Assembly (NCBI GenBank): GCA_964386005.1
Contig: CAYLSB010000007.1
Coordinates: 1-64,000, forward strand
DNA: 64,000 bases
Reading direction: 5' to 3'
Source of the DNA: FEN-1350 sp964386005
GTDB lineage: Bacteria; Planctomycetota; Phycisphaerae; Sedimentisphaerales; Anaerohalosphaeraceae
Part shown: piece after piece, positions 1 through 9,014 of the stretch
Layout: each line of letters starts with the position of its first letter
Numbering within the stretch: position 1 is the stretch's first letter
Translations under genes and position numbers: made by a program
The notes under the pieces: generated by a model
Database searches by the model: none
Told to the model about the DNA's origin: nothing
The model's input: only the letters and a program-made list of their open reading frames with translations

Positions 1-22
1 CGACGACTCTGGAAGGCCCGCC

Positions 23-997
23 ATGCCGCTTAAGGAAGTGCCATTCGTGTCTGACACCTTTTTTGACTTTCCTCTGGTCGATCTGCAGGTCAACGGATTC
101 GGCGGCGTGGATTTTTCTTCGCCGGAGTTGACTTTGCATCAGGTTATGGAGACCGTCCATCGTTTGACGGCGGCCGGGACGACGGCCTTTCTGGCGACGC
201 TGATAACCAATCCGATGGATATTTACCGTCGGAATCTGCCGATCCTTGCCCGGTCGGCCAATCATCCTGATCTTCGCGGCCGACTATTGGGAATCCATCT
301 TGAGGGGCCGTTCCTTAATCCAGGCGAAGGCGCACGCGGTGCACATAATCCCGAGTGGATGAAATGCGGAGATATCCGGCTTCTCGCCGAGCTGATCGAT
401 CTGAGCGAAGGAGCCGTTCGCCTTTTGACAATCGCCGCCGATATTGACGGAGCCGAAGAGATCGCCGCCTACGCACGAAAACAGGGTATTACCGTTTCGC
501 TGGGTCATCATCTGGCCAATGCCGAACAGATCCGGCGGCTGAAACTGGCCGGAGCCACAGCACTAACTCACCTGGGCAACGGCCTGCCGCGAATGATCGA
601 CCGCCACGCCAATCCCATCTGGCCGGGGCTGGCCGACGACGACCTGACGGCGATGATCATCACAGACGGCCATCACCTTCCGCCGGAGATGATCGGCGCC
701 ATCGTCCGCGCCAAGACCGCCCGCCGGATCGTCGTCACCAGCGACAGCTCTCCCCTTGCGGGAATGCCCCCGGGACGATATCACTCGCTGGGCAATGACG
801 TTTTTCTGGATACGAATGGGAAACTATATAATCCCTCGACGGGCTACCTGGTGGGTTCCTCGTCCACGATGAAGCAATGCATGGATCATCTGGCTTCGCT
901 GAATATCCTGTCGCAGGACGAATTGCGTATTGTGGTATTTGTAAATCCACTATGCCTGATTGGTATCGATCCCGATGCGGTAACTATCGGAAGCTGA
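23..997 (+). CDS. N-acetylglucosamine-6-phosphate deacetylase-like amidohydrolase
   Basis: Cytoplasmic TIM-barrel metallohydrolase of the NagA family, expected to remove the acetyl group from GlcNAc-6-phosphate in amino-sugar recycling. Visible signatures are the N-terminal DLQVNG strand, HLEGPF with its metal-binding Glu (about residue 94), a GHH segment (about 161), THLGNGLPR (about 182), TDGHHLP and the catalytic-Asp segment VTSDS (about 240). At 324 residues it is shorter than typical NagA (about 380), because the C-terminal part of the accessory beta-sandwich is missing. The ATG at 23 has GGAAGG six bases upstream, but the frame stays open to base 2, so a start outside the window is possible. 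It converges on the next gene with 8 bp between them. Family is confident; exact substrate is not. Confidence 0.85.
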   Translation: MPLKEVPFVSDTFFDFPLVDLQVNGFGGVDFSSPELTLHQVMETVHRLTAAGTTAFLATLITNPMDIYRRNLPILARSANHPDLRGRLLGIHLEGPFLNPGEGARGAHNPEWMKCGDIRLLAELIDLSEGAVRLLTIAADIDGAEEIAAYARKQGITVSLGHHLANAEQIRRLKLAGATALTHLGNGLPRMIDRHANPIWPGLADDDLTAMIITDGHHLPPEMIGAIVRAKTARRIVVTSDSSPLAGMPPGRYHSLGNDVFLDTNGKLYNPSTGYLVGSSSTMKQCMDHLASLNILSQDELRIVVFVNPLCLIGIDPDAVTIGS

Positions 998-1005
998 TAC
1001 GATCG

Positions 1006-1698
1006 TCAATCGCGGATATTTTTGTATCGCCAGGGCTTGAAGCCCCTTTTGAGCATCGCATCCAGTATATATTCCGAGCGGACGACATTATCTCCGGTGG
1101 CTTCGTAACATCGGATGGTCGTTTTCGACTCATCCGTAAATTCTTTGAAGAGAACAACATGGCGGTTGAAACGGTTGAGGATGTCGCCCGGAAGGAGAGA
1201 ACGAGGATCTTTCAATCGAACGCAGATTCCGGGGAGACTGCGCGTGGAGTGTTTGACGGGCAGGTCCCAGCAGCGGGAAATCAGGCCTGAACAATCCACC
1301 CCCACGGCGAAACGGCTCTCGTCGGCCTTCTCGCAGAAAAGATCTCCGGCGTATTTACCTGCGGCGACGGCGGCGTCAAATTCATCGATCGCAACCCAGC
1401 CGCCCCACTGATATGGAACACCTCGATTGGATCGACCGGGCGTAAAATCCGGAGTATCGACATAAATCCCGTCCGGATCCAAACCCTCGAAAAGATTCCG
1501 TTCGGAGGCAATCCAAGTATGATCGGCGTAGAGGTTGGCGACACGGATCGCTTCAGAACGAGTAATCGGTGGGCAGGTATGGCCGGGGCAAACGGGTACA
1601 AGATGGCAACCTCCCAATAATAAAATCGCCACCGGAAGGGAAAAGATAATTGGGAATGACAGACCCGATTGTCTTGGATGCGATGAATCCGCCGTCAT
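1006..1698 (-). CDS. NlpC/P60-like lipoprotein, putative cell-wall peptidase
   Basis: Predicted exported lipoprotein of 230 residues. A hydrophobic signal segment ends in a lipobox (LLLGGC, Cys31). The mature part has the cysteine-peptidase pattern of NlpC/P60 and CHAP-like folds: VDCSGL with putative nucleophile Cys136, and a later RHVVLF with putative catalytic His180. Enzymes of this fold cut peptidoglycan stem peptides or related amides; the substrate here is unknown. The start has AGGA five bases upstream and lies only 6 bp after the beta-propeller gene, so the two are probably co-transcribed and both act in the envelope. Confidence 0.7.
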   Translation of the reverse strand: MTADSSHPRQSGLSFPIIFSLPVAILLLGGCHLVPVCPGHTCPPITRSEAIRVANLYADHTWIASERNLFEGLDPDGIYVDTPDFTPGRSNRGVPYQWGGWVAIDEFDAAVAAGKYAGDLFCEKADESRFAVGVDCSGLISRCWDLPVKHSTRSLPGICVRLKDPRSLLPGDILNRFNRHVVLFKEFTDESKTTIRCYEATGDNVVRSEYILDAMLKRGFKPWRYKNIRD

Positions 1699-1704
1699 AG
1701 ATTC

Positions 1705-2979
1705 CTACTTGCCAATGCACCATAGATGCTTGAACGTACGAATGAGGATATGCCCATCCGTGCAGACCGGGGTAGCCAGAGTGAATTCGCCGAGAGGATT
1801 GGCCGAGAGCAACTTGAATTCATCGCCCTGTTGGAGAACATAGGTTGTGCCTTTATCGCTGGTGACATAGATTTTTCCATCCGCCAGGATCGGCGAAGCG
1901 CTGATTGTCACGGTACGTTCTTCCAGTTTCCCGCTCCAGATGTCTTTTCCTGTACGGATATCAACGCAGTGAAAACCGCCTCGGTCGGTAGCGAGATAGA
2001 GTTTGCCATTCACCGCGGCCGGAGTCGGCAGATCGGTTGACAGGTCTTTTCGGGTCCAGAGGACATGGCTATGGGTCACGTCTCCTGATCCTCCCAAACG
2101 AACGGCCGTATGGGTTCTGCCGCGAGAATAGGGAGCGATGAGAATGCCATCGGATAGTACGGGCGAGGCGACGGAACGGAAAAATTCCTGCCCATCCGGA
2201 TTGAGCCCCCCTACCCGCCAGAGTTCCTTTCCCTCGGAGGCATCGTGGGCGGTGATATGATCGGCGCCAAGAACATAGATCGTCTGATTGGATCCCTCGG
2301 TTTGAACGACAGGGGTCGTATAACTATGATTGGCCTCGCGGGGAGCATTCAAAGAACGGTCCATCTTCCAGGCGACATCGCCGGTTTTCTTATTGAAGGA
2401 GACGATGTAGGAAGGTTTATCATGCATAACCGCGACGACGACATGATCGCGTGTTAGAACGGGAGAGGTGCCAAGATCCCACCAGAGGGTATCGGGACCA
2501 TAGAGCGTCTGGAGGTTTTTGTGCCAACGAATTGTCCCATCGAGGTCCATGCCGGCCAGATCACCGCTGCGGAAATACGCAAAAAGCAATTGCCCGTCGG
2601 TGACGGGGGACGGGTGGGAGCCGCTGCCTTTCTCACGGTGCTTGGCGGGGACGTTATCGCCGAGGGCCTGCTGCCAGAGTTTGTTGCCTTTGAGGTCGAA
2701 GGCCATGACGATATTCTTACCATTCTCGGCCGAGGTCAGAAAAATGCGACCTTCCCAGACGATCGGCGTTGATCCGCTGGAACCGGGCAAGGGAACTTTC
2801 CACGCAATGTTATCGGTTGAACTCCATGTGGCCGGCAATCCTTCGGCTTCGGAGACTCCATTGCCCGTCGGGCCACGCCATGTCGGCCAGTTCCCGCGAG
2901 ATTCGGCGGCCATCGCCGACAGGAACGGGAATAAAAACAGGACAACGGAAACGACTATCGGATTGGATACCTTTGACAT
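1705..2979 (-). CDS. exported PQQ-type beta-propeller repeat protein
   Basis: A 424-residue protein with an N-terminal signal peptide and a chain of blades of the PQQ/BamB-like type (for example GNKLWQQ, GTIRWHKN, GDVAWKMD, GKELWRV, GKDIWSG, each followed by a strand). It begins with the WPTWRGP motif common in planctomycete secreted propellers. Such proteins are usually periplasmic scaffolds; dehydrogenase activity is not implied, because no catalytic quinoprotein domain is visible. The start at 2979 is preferred because GAGG lies nine bases upstream and a clean signal peptide follows directly. Upstream in-frame Met codons reaching 3156 would add a low-quality leader. Confidence 0.85.
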   Translation of the reverse strand: MSKVSNPIVVSVVLFLFPFLSAMAAESRGNWPTWRGPTGNGVSEAEGLPATWSSTDNIAWKVPLPGSSGSTPIVWEGRIFLTSAENGKNIVMAFDLKGNKLWQQALGDNVPAKHREKGSGSHPSPVTDGQLLFAYFRSGDLAGMDLDGTIRWHKNLQTLYGPDTLWWDLGTSPVLTRDHVVVAVMHDKPSYIVSFNKKTGDVAWKMDRSLNAPREANHSYTTPVVQTEGSNQTIYVLGADHITAHDASEGKELWRVGGLNPDGQEFFRSVASPVLSDGILIAPYSRGRTHTAVRLGGSGDVTHSHVLWTRKDLSTDLPTPAAVNGKLYLATDRGGFHCVDIRTGKDIWSGKLEERTVTISASPILADGKIYVTSDKGTTYVLQQGDEFKLLSANPLGEFTLATPVCTDGHILIRTFKHLWCIGK

Positions 2980-3165
2980 TCTCATCAACCTCGAAACGGA
3001 TCTGAACATTCCGGCTCGGCTTACCATAACCGAATCGTATCGGTAGAAAGATACCATATCGGGACAAAAAGCAAAGATCAAAAATTGGAAAACAAAAAGG
3101 GGACAAGTACAACCCGCCCTCGGCGGAATGTACCCATCCCTCTTTCTGTGTGCCACGAAAGGAAC

Positions 3166-3378
3166 CTACTCGGTAGGTTCGTCACCCCCCTCGTTAGCCA
3201 GTTTCTGGAACTCCGTGGGTTCATCTCCCCCCTCGAAAGCCAGCATCTGGTACTCGGTAGGTTCATCGCCTCCCTCAGTAGCCAGCAGCTGGTACTCGGT
3301 GGGTTCATCCCCCTCGGCCAGAACCACAGGAACGCCGACGAAGAGCATCAGCATAAGCATCATCAATACCTTCTTCAT
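3166..3378 (-). CDS. small secreted peptide built of 14-residue acidic tandem repeats
   Basis: A 70-residue product: a typical Sec signal peptide (MKKVLMMLMLMLF, cleavage probably after VVLA) followed by three full copies and one partial copy of a 14-residue unit, GDEPTEYQ-L/M/K-LA-x-EG. The mature part is about 50 residues, strongly acidic and free of Cys. The start is secure, with AAGGAG six to seven bases upstream. It lies directly downstream of the pilin-like gene on the same strand. I recognise no family. It could be a repeat-containing precursor peptide, a surface or matrix peptide, or a cation-binding linker. Confidence 0.7.
   Translation of the reverse strand: MKKVLMMLMLMLFVGVPVVLAEGDEPTEYQLLATEGGDEPTEYQMLAFEGGDEPTEFQKLANEGGDEPTE
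3170..3313 (-). repeat. 42-bp in-frame tandem repeat (3 copies plus a partial fourth)
   Basis: Units begin at 3170, 3212, 3254 and 3296 with a period of exactly 42 bp, so the reading frame is kept. Units differ by scattered substitutions. The part encoding GDEPTE is the most conserved and the two central variable codons differ most. The repeat lies wholly inside the small secreted peptide gene. Confidence 0.9.
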
Positions 3379-3428
3379 GGTTTTCTCCTTACATCCAATT
3401 GATGATTCATGAATCCGATTGGTTTTCT

Positions 3429-5063
3429 TTATCCACACAATTCACTATACGAGCTATTGACGGGCGAGATTATCACGGGCGTCGTGATCCCGCTGGGCAG
3501 CAATTGGTCAGGGGTGGGCGTTATCTCGATGGTACCGCCGGTGTAGCCGACGCCTTCGCTTCCACCGTCGTCCGCGGCGCCGATGTTGGTGACATAACCG
3601 CTGCTATAATACGACGTGTCGAACATCGAAATGATGGTTCCATACAGCGTCGCGTTACCGCGAACGTCCACAATGCCGCCGACAATCGCGCCGGTGAGAA
3701 CGTTTTCATCTCCGGATTCAAAGGTGGTGGTACTTCCAACGTTCACGTTGAAATTAGGAGCCAGGATGGTGGTCTCCTGAAACTGCGACTGGTTGTTGAA
3801 TGTCGCCGTTCCGGTGAAATACAGGTTGTTGCGCATCCACCACGTGCTGCTGGTCGTGCTGGTGGCGGGAACGTCGGTCACGATGGTCCCGTTGAACGCG
3901 CAGTCTTCGAATCGAATGTTATTGGTCGCGGACGAGCTGTCGGAATAGGTCGCCGCGGCCTCGACGAACAGAACGTTCTCAAACGTGCAGTTTTTAAACA
4001 GGGCATGGGTCCCCTTGGGAATCTTGATGTTGCTGAATGTCTGGTTCTGATACACTTTGCGAAGCAGTTGTTTGCTCGAACTGGATTTGGGCACGGTGTA
4101 TCCGCTGGCCGCGTGAGGGAAATATTCCGTCACGGTCGTCGAGGAGGTCGCAATTGTCGCACACAGCGCCTTATAGGAACTGGTATCATAGTCCGAAGCG
4201 CTCATGCCGGGCATCGAGGGATAGGTGATTCCATAGCGGATTCCTTCGTGCGCGCCCTGGATTTTGTCCTCGGGGCTATAGATTCGATTGCCCTCCGCAT
4301 CGAACATGGGCTGATCATTTTCGTCCAGGGTTTCCATCTGGAGGTTATAATTTCTCAGGTTGTCCAGGGTAATGGCGGTGCTGATGGTTCCTTCAATAAT
4401 CGTATCGGAGGTCGTTTCAATACCCGTTCCCAGAGAAGGTTTGTTCCAAGAGCTATAGACGGGCCCGTGAATGACGGAGTTTTGCGTAACCCACATACGG
4501 CCGCGGCTGGCAACGGCGTAGTTCAAGACATCGGCCTGTTTGCGGATTTCCATTTCGAGATGAATAGTTCGGCTAATCGATCCTTCCGAACCGTTGCAGT
4601 TCAGCAGAATGCGCGCGGGATCGGCGTCGTATCGATAGAATCGAAGTGCGAAGCTTTGTCCCGCACTGCCAAAATTGATGGCCTGCGTGGTGATCTCCTG
4701 CCCGTCGCCCCCGGCATCCGAGAAGGCGGAGGGGGAACCGACCGTCAATCCGCCGAACGCGGTGTTCTGCAGAGTGGTGCAGAGATTGCTCCAAATGAGG
4801 TTGGCTTCCGACGTGGAAACCGTGTTCCGGTTGGTGCTGAACGTGGGCGTGTGGGCGACGATGTATTTGGCGCATTCCAGGCCGGACAGAGCGCTGTTCA
4901 TCGCGGAATTGGACCGACGATGATTGTCGGCGACTTGCGCATTGGTGGCGCTGGTGGCCATCAGGCCAACCGTCAACGCGGAAAAGACCGCCACGAAGAT
5001 CAGCGAGAAGACCAGCGCGATACCGCGCCGTGTGGAGACGATTCTGATTATTTTGCGTTTCAT
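3429..5063 (-). CDS. PilX-like pilin-type exported protein with large passenger domain
   Basis: A 544-residue protein starting with a basic leader and a prepilin-like junction (TRRG then IALVFSLIFVAVFSAL), continuing into the ATSATNAQVADNHRR helix typical of PilX_N/type IV minor-pilin assembly proteins. The residue at +5 after the Gly is Phe, not the usual pilin Glu, as in GspK-like minor pilins. The following 400 or more residues are rich in Asn, Thr and Ser, with FKNCTFENVLF and FEDCAFNGTIV segments that look like beta-helix rungs. Probably processed by a prepilin peptidase and displayed at the envelope. The start at 5063 has a run of G residues six bases upstream; an ATG at 5144 is possible but lacks a leader. 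Confidence 0.65.
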   Translation of the reverse strand: MKRKIIRIVSTRRGIALVFSLIFVAVFSALTVGLMATSATNAQVADNHRRSNSAMNSALSGLECAKYIVAHTPTFSTNRNTVSTSEANLIWSNLCTTLQNTAFGGLTVGSPSAFSDAGGDGQEITTQAINFGSAGQSFALRFYRYDADPARILLNCNGSEGSISRTIHLEMEIRKQADVLNYAVASRGRMWVTQNSVIHGPVYSSWNKPSLGTGIETTSDTIIEGTISTAITLDNLRNYNLQMETLDENDQPMFDAEGNRIYSPEDKIQGAHEGIRYGITYPSMPGMSASDYDTSSYKALCATIATSSTTVTEYFPHAASGYTVPKSSSSKQLLRKVYQNQTFSNIKIPKGTHALFKNCTFENVLFVEAAATYSDSSSATNNIRFEDCAFNGTIVTDVPATSTTSSTWWMRNNLYFTGTATFNNQSQFQETTILAPNFNVNVGSTTTFESGDENVLTGAIVGGIVDVRGNATLYGTIISMFDTSYYSSGYVTNIGAADDGGSEGVGYTGGTIEITPTPDQLLPSGITTPVIISPVNSSYSELCG

Positions 5064-5162
5064 GGTTTTTCCCCCCCAAGGGTCAATGTATCCAATAAAA
5101 CATACAAAATATATCCGCCTTATGCCAATCGAAAACGTACACAATTCCTCCCGCGCATCAAA

Positions 5163-5191
5163 CGGCCCGGGCGGAAAATCAACCCGGGCCG
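5163..5191 (-). terminator. GC-rich hairpin between beta-helix and pilin-like genes
   Basis: Perfect 9-bp inverted repeat (CGGCCCGGG / CCCGGGCCG) with an 11-base loop, 9 bp after the stop of the beta-helix gene. Read on the minus strand it is followed by only three T residues, so it may attenuate rather than fully stop transcription. Confidence 0.5.
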
Positions 5192-5199
5192 ATAATCTT

Positions 5200-6780
5200 T
5201 TACTTCTTGCAGACTTTCATGCACATCTTCTTCCACCAGTGTTTCCAGTCGAGTTGGACGACCTTGACGGTGTCAGTGCCGGTAAAGACGGTACCTTCAT
5301 TCAGCTCGCCGGTGAGGGTCAAATCAACTTTCCCTTCGAAGTCTTCCAACAATGTCTGGATCTTTTTCTTGTCGAATACCGCCACGGCGACTTGACGGCA
5401 GCGATACATATACATCGCGGCCAGTTCGTCGTTCAACAGGATACTTGCGGCGTTGATATCCTTGACAAAATACCCTTCGGGCAAACGGATCATGGCCAGG
5501 ACATAGGCGGCGCAAGGAATATACACTTTATTGGGCACGATGTTGATTTTCGCTTCGATGGCGGCTTCGATCTCATCGACGCCGATATCGATGCGGCCGT
5601 TCATGACGCGTTTTTCTCCATCAATATCCTTCTCTTCGGCGGCCGCGCCGTAGTTGGGATTTCCCTTATTGATGCAGGGCGATTTCTTCTGCAAATGGCA
5701 ATCGCCGGGGACATAGACATCGGCCTCGGTAAACGAACCATTCTGAACGAACAGAGGATCCGCATCGACCATCGTATCGATATCCATGGTGATAACGCTG
5801 GTGTCATCCACCCCAACGGATGTTGCGAAATTCTGGATATTACAATAAGCAATCGAAGCCGTTTCGCCTTCGGATTGATCTTGACCGGCGACATAGATCG
5901 TTGCGGGAATCCATGCCCCGGGCGCGGTTGCGTTACCCCAGAAGACGCTGTTTTCGATTTTCAGATCGGAAGAACTGGTCGCATACAAAGCCGATACCGT
6001 CTCCGTGGCTATGTTGTCGATAATCGTACAGTTTACGATCTCAGGGGCGATCGTATCCTCAAAGTAGAAACATCCGCCGGACAAAGCCATATTCCCGGCG
6101 AAAATGCAGTCACGGAAGACAGGGCTTCCGCCCCGAGCCGACACGGCGCCACCCCAGAAGTCCGACTTGTTTCCAATGAATTGGCAATGTTTCAGAATGG
6201 GACTACCATCCCAGATGGAAATGGCGCCCCCCGAGATATACGAATTGTTTGCGATAAACAGGCAGTTTTCAATGACGGGATTACATCCGAAATAGCAATA
6301 AAGACCGGCGCCTTCATCCCCCATGTTGTTATTAATCACGCAGTTTCGAATGGTAGGACTACTGCCGCGGAATGTGGTGCCGTCGGTCATACAAACCAAG
6401 GCGCTGCTCAGGAAGCCGGAAAAACCGGTTATATTGGCTATTGTAAATCCGTCAATCACCGTGGTATTTTCCTCACCGCTCTGGAAAATGAACCCGTTGG
6501 GGTACCCGCCGCCACAGTCAACGATTGTAGCCGCAACCACCTCAGGATCCATGGGATTGACGCTTTGAACGGTGATGGCCTTGCCCATCAGATCGATGCC
6601 GCCCATATAGATTCCCTGAGCGACAACGATCACATCCTCTTCAACGGCGATGGAAATCGCATCCTGAATGCTAACGACAGGAACTCCGCCAACCTCTGAG
6701 GGCACATAGATCGTGGCCGCATTGCCGGTTACCAGCAGGCAACCCAGAACCATCGACAGATATATTAGTAACGTCTTCAT
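5200..6780 (-). CDS. exported right-handed parallel beta-helix protein
   Basis: A 526-residue secreted protein. After a signal peptide (MKTLLIYLSMVLGCLLVTGNA) comes IQDAISIAVEEDVIVVAQGIY, the usual opening of polysaccharide-lyase-like beta-helix domains. Repeated rungs follow between about residues 100 and 330 (GGAISIWDGSPILKHCQF, GGAVSARGGSPVFRDCIF, APEIVNCTII). The C-terminal 90 residues form a separate domain ending in a Lys/Cys/Trp-rich tail. Such proteins bind or cut polysaccharides; no catalytic residues can be assigned, so a structural or adhesive role is equally likely. GGGAG seven bases upstream fixes the start at 6780. Confidence 0.75.
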   Translation of the reverse strand: MKTLLIYLSMVLGCLLVTGNAATIYVPSEVGGVPVVSIQDAISIAVEEDVIVVAQGIYMGGIDLMGKAITVQSVNPMDPEVVAATIVDCGGGYPNGFIFQSGEENTTVIDGFTIANITGFSGFLSSALVCMTDGTTFRGSSPTIRNCVINNNMGDEGAGLYCYFGCNPVIENCLFIANNSYISGGAISIWDGSPILKHCQFIGNKSDFWGGAVSARGGSPVFRDCIFAGNMALSGGCFYFEDTIAPEIVNCTIIDNIATETVSALYATSSSDLKIENSVFWGNATAPGAWIPATIYVAGQDQSEGETASIAYCNIQNFATSVGVDDTSVITMDIDTMVDADPLFVQNGSFTEADVYVPGDCHLQKKSPCINKGNPNYGAAAEEKDIDGEKRVMNGRIDIGVDEIEAAIEAKINIVPNKVYIPCAAYVLAMIRLPEGYFVKDINAASILLNDELAAMYMYRCRQVAVAVFDKKKIQTLLEDFEGKVDLTLTGELNEGTVFTGTDTVKVVQLDWKHWWKKMCMKVCKK

Positions 6781-6844
6781 TGTTTTCTCCCTTCCAAATT
6801 CAGCACGCAGAAGCTGCAATCCAAGATGTCTGGTGCTGCTATAA

Positions 6845-6874
6845 ATCATACAAAATGTTGGCTCGCACTGACAA
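6845..6874 (-). promoter_or_regulatory. candidate sigma-70-type promoter for the beta-helix gene
   Basis: On the minus strand TTGTCA (6874-6869), an 18-base spacer and TATGAT (6850-6845), about 65 bases upstream of the start. Matches are good but were found by eye only. Confidence 0.45.
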
Positions 6875-7392
6875 ATTTAATAACGGCGAGCCATGAGACC
6901 GATAATTTACAGGATTGTCGGAAAATATCGCTTGAAGGGAGAAAAAATACCGAGGCAGGAACGGGGATATTCCGTTTGGAATACGGATAGGGAATTTATG
7001 TTTTCAATATACCGGATGTGATTTTTTTCAGGCAGGCATTCTCCACCCATAACAACAGCCGTCCGGAAGCGAATATGAGATTGCAGGAAAAACAACCGAT
7101 TCAAGGCCCATCCCTGAGCGAAATTGGATTCATACAAGACCATACGATTCCCCCCACATTCAAAATCAATGAATGGGTGTTAATATATTATACTCGAAAA
7201 CGGTTGTGATACCTATAGCTTATAGGGATCGGTAAAATTCCCGATCATTGCCAAATTTGGCTGATAATCCGTTGATGATCGGACATGAAAGGACATCATA
7301 TTAAGCGATACAAATTGACGAGAAATCAATATTGGATCGTTTTGAATATTTTTCAACTTGTTTCTAACCGTCCCGCACAAACAGGGTAAGGA
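6875..7392. other. intergenic region without a supportable gene
   Basis: About 520 bp between lipA and the beta-helix gene, more AT-rich than its surroundings. Short frames on both strands lack ribosome-binding sites and family features. It holds an inverted repeat CCTATA-gct-TATAGG at 7212-7226, followed by GATCGG-N8-CCGATC at 7227-7246, and a smaller one (TATTCC-gttt-GGAATA) at 6968-6983. These could be lipA 3' end structures or operators. Confidence 0.5.
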
Positions 7393-8268
7393 TTACAGTT
7401 TGTCAGGATTATCGGACGTTTTCTGCTCGGCATGGTACGAACTTCGTGTGAATGGAGAGGCCATGACCCATCCGAATCCAAGTTGCCTGGCGGTGTCGGC
7501 CCATTGGTCAAAACGATCAGGATGAATATACTCGACGACTTCAAGACTTTCTTTTGATGGACGAAGATATTGACCGATCGCAACGCGGTCACATTGTACA
7601 GCACGAAGATTCTGCAGGACTTGCATGACTTCCTGATCCTTTTCACCCAGACCCAGCATGATGGAGGATTTGGTATCCACATTTGGCCAGGCCACCTTGG
7701 CTTTCCGCAGTAACTCCAATGACCGTTGATAATCTCCACCCGAACGAGCCAGCGAATACAACGACGGGACTGTCTCCACATTGTGGCCAAAGACAAAGGG
7801 CACGGCCTCGGAAAGAATTTCGATGGCTCGATCCTGACAGCCGCGAAAATCAGGCACGAGCAGTTCATATTGCAGGTCCGGTAATTCCCGCCGACATTGG
7901 ATAATGACATCACGAAAATGGGCGGCTCCGCCATCCGGGAGATCATCCCGATCGACGCTGGTAATCACCAGATATTTCAGATTCATACGCCGCGCCATTT
8001 CGGCAACCCGGCGGGGCTCGTCGGGATCCGGAGGAAGGGGCTTGCCATGGCCCACGGAACAAAAACGGCAGTTTCGCGTGCAAACATTGCCCAGAATCAG
8101 GACGGTCGCCGTCCCTCGCGACCAGCAATCACCCCGGTTGGGGCAATTGGCGTTGGTACAGATCGTTTCGAGACCCAGCCCCTGGAGGGTGGAGGCGGTA
8201 TGCTGAAAGGTTTCCCCCGCGCCAAGCCGCCGCTTGAGCCAAGGGGGCAATCGTTTGTGTTCGGTCAT
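7393..8268 (-). CDS. lipA: lipoyl synthase
   Basis: Radical-SAM enzyme that inserts two sulfur atoms into protein-bound octanoyl groups to form lipoyl cofactor. Both iron-sulfur sites are complete: the auxiliary cluster cysteines Cys37, Cys42 and Cys48 (CTNANCPNRGDC) and the SAM cluster Cys63, Cys67 and Cys70 (CTRNCRFC). The conserved C-terminal RSSYHAEQ carries the Ser ligand. At 291 residues it is normal size. Its ATG overlaps the lipB stop codon by 4 bp (ATGA) and AGGAAA lies upstream, so translation is coupled to lipB. Confidence 0.97.
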   Translation of the reverse strand: MTEHKRLPPWLKRRLGAGETFQHTASTLQGLGLETICTNANCPNRGDCWSRGTATVLILGNVCTRNCRFCSVGHGKPLPPDPDEPRRVAEMARRMNLKYLVITSVDRDDLPDGGAAHFRDVIIQCRRELPDLQYELLVPDFRGCQDRAIEILSEAVPFVFGHNVETVPSLYSLARSGGDYQRSLELLRKAKVAWPNVDTKSSIMLGLGEKDQEVMQVLQNLRAVQCDRVAIGQYLRPSKESLEVVEYIHPDRFDQWADTARQLGFGWVMASPFTRSSYHAEQKTSDNPDKL

Positions 8269-8948
8269 GGTGTTTTCCTGAATGATTCACGGCAGATCTG
8301 AGCCATTTCGGTTTTTACGCGATCCATGCCTGGGCATTGGCCGGTTTCCTTTTCGAGGGAGGTCATCACAACCCCGTTCAGTCCGCATGGAACAATCGCT
8401 TCAAATATCCTCAAATCATTGAGGATGTTAATCGCAATGCCGTGAAACGTCACCCATTTTTTTACCTGAACGCCGATGGAAGCAATCTTGCGTTCGTTGA
8501 CCCAAATACCTGGAAATCCTTTGCGAATCCCGCCATGCAGATCGAACCGCCGAAGCAATTCGATTCCGACTTCTTCGAGTCGATGAACGTAATCCGTTAC
8601 GCCAAGACCGAGGAATTTAAGTTTAAGAATCGGATAACAGACAATCTGACCCGGATTATGGGCGGTTGCAGCGCCGCCCCGGCGGATGGAAACAACCTCG
8701 ATTCCCCTTCGGGCGAGTTGTTCTTCATCCATTAATAATCGATTCTCGGCCTGACGTACACCGAACGTAATTACAGGCGGATGCTCCACCAGAAGAATCG
8801 TATTGCCGATCCGGTCATCCAGCCGCCTCTGCCAGAGGTATTCCTGCAGCGTCAGCGCCTGCCGATAGGGCATCAATCCGCAATCCTGAATGTCAATCGT
8901 TTCGATATTCACTCTTTCATTTTTCACATCATAATCATGGAACATCAA
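8265..8948 (-). CDS. lipB: octanoyl-[ACP]:protein octanoyltransferase
   Basis: Transfers octanoate from acyl carrier protein to lipoyl-accepting domains, the step before LipA. Family signatures are EHPPVITFG, the RRGGAATAHNPGQIV loop (residues 89-103), Lys154 in ERKIASIGV and the nucleophile Cys188 in VPCGL. It is 227 residues, usual length. Two adjacent Met codons (8948 and 8945) could start it. It is first gene of the lipBA unit and is divergent from the DUF697-like gene. Confidence 0.95.
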   Translation of the reverse strand: MMFHDYDVKNERVNIETIDIQDCGLMPYRQALTLQEYLWQRRLDDRIGNTILLVEHPPVITFGVRQAENRLLMDEEQLARRGIEVVSIRRGGAATAHNPGQIVCYPILKLKFLGLGVTDYVHRLEEVGIELLRRFDLHGGIRKGFPGIWVNERKIASIGVQVKKWVTFHGIAINILNDLRIFEAIVPCGLNGVVMTSLEKETGQCPGMDRVKTEMAQICRESFRKTP

Positions 8949-9014
8949 TCCTGCGAATTCCGCTTTTTTTGAAATAGTCTTTGTTGAATTACGACAAACG
9001 ATTAGAGCATAGAG

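Noticed and set aside
3170..3313. Regular repeats considered as a CRISPR array
   Set aside because: The period is 42 bp with no spacers, the repeats keep a reading frame, and there are no cas genes.
3399..5195. 598-codon open frame on the plus strand opposite the PilX-like gene
   Set aside because: The minus-strand frame has a leader, prepilin-like N-terminus and sensible composition. The plus frame has no ribosome-binding site, an Arg/Gly/His-rich composition typical of antisense frames, and no recognisable domain.
4924..6699. 591-codon plus-strand frame opposite the beta-helix gene
   Set aside because: It is antisense to a protein with a signal peptide and clear beta-helix rungs; its own product shows only mirrored Asp/Gly/Ile-rich sequence and it has no leader.
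6907..7143. 78-codon minus-strand frame in the gap before lipA
   Set aside because: No ribosome-binding site, no signal or domain, and irregular composition.
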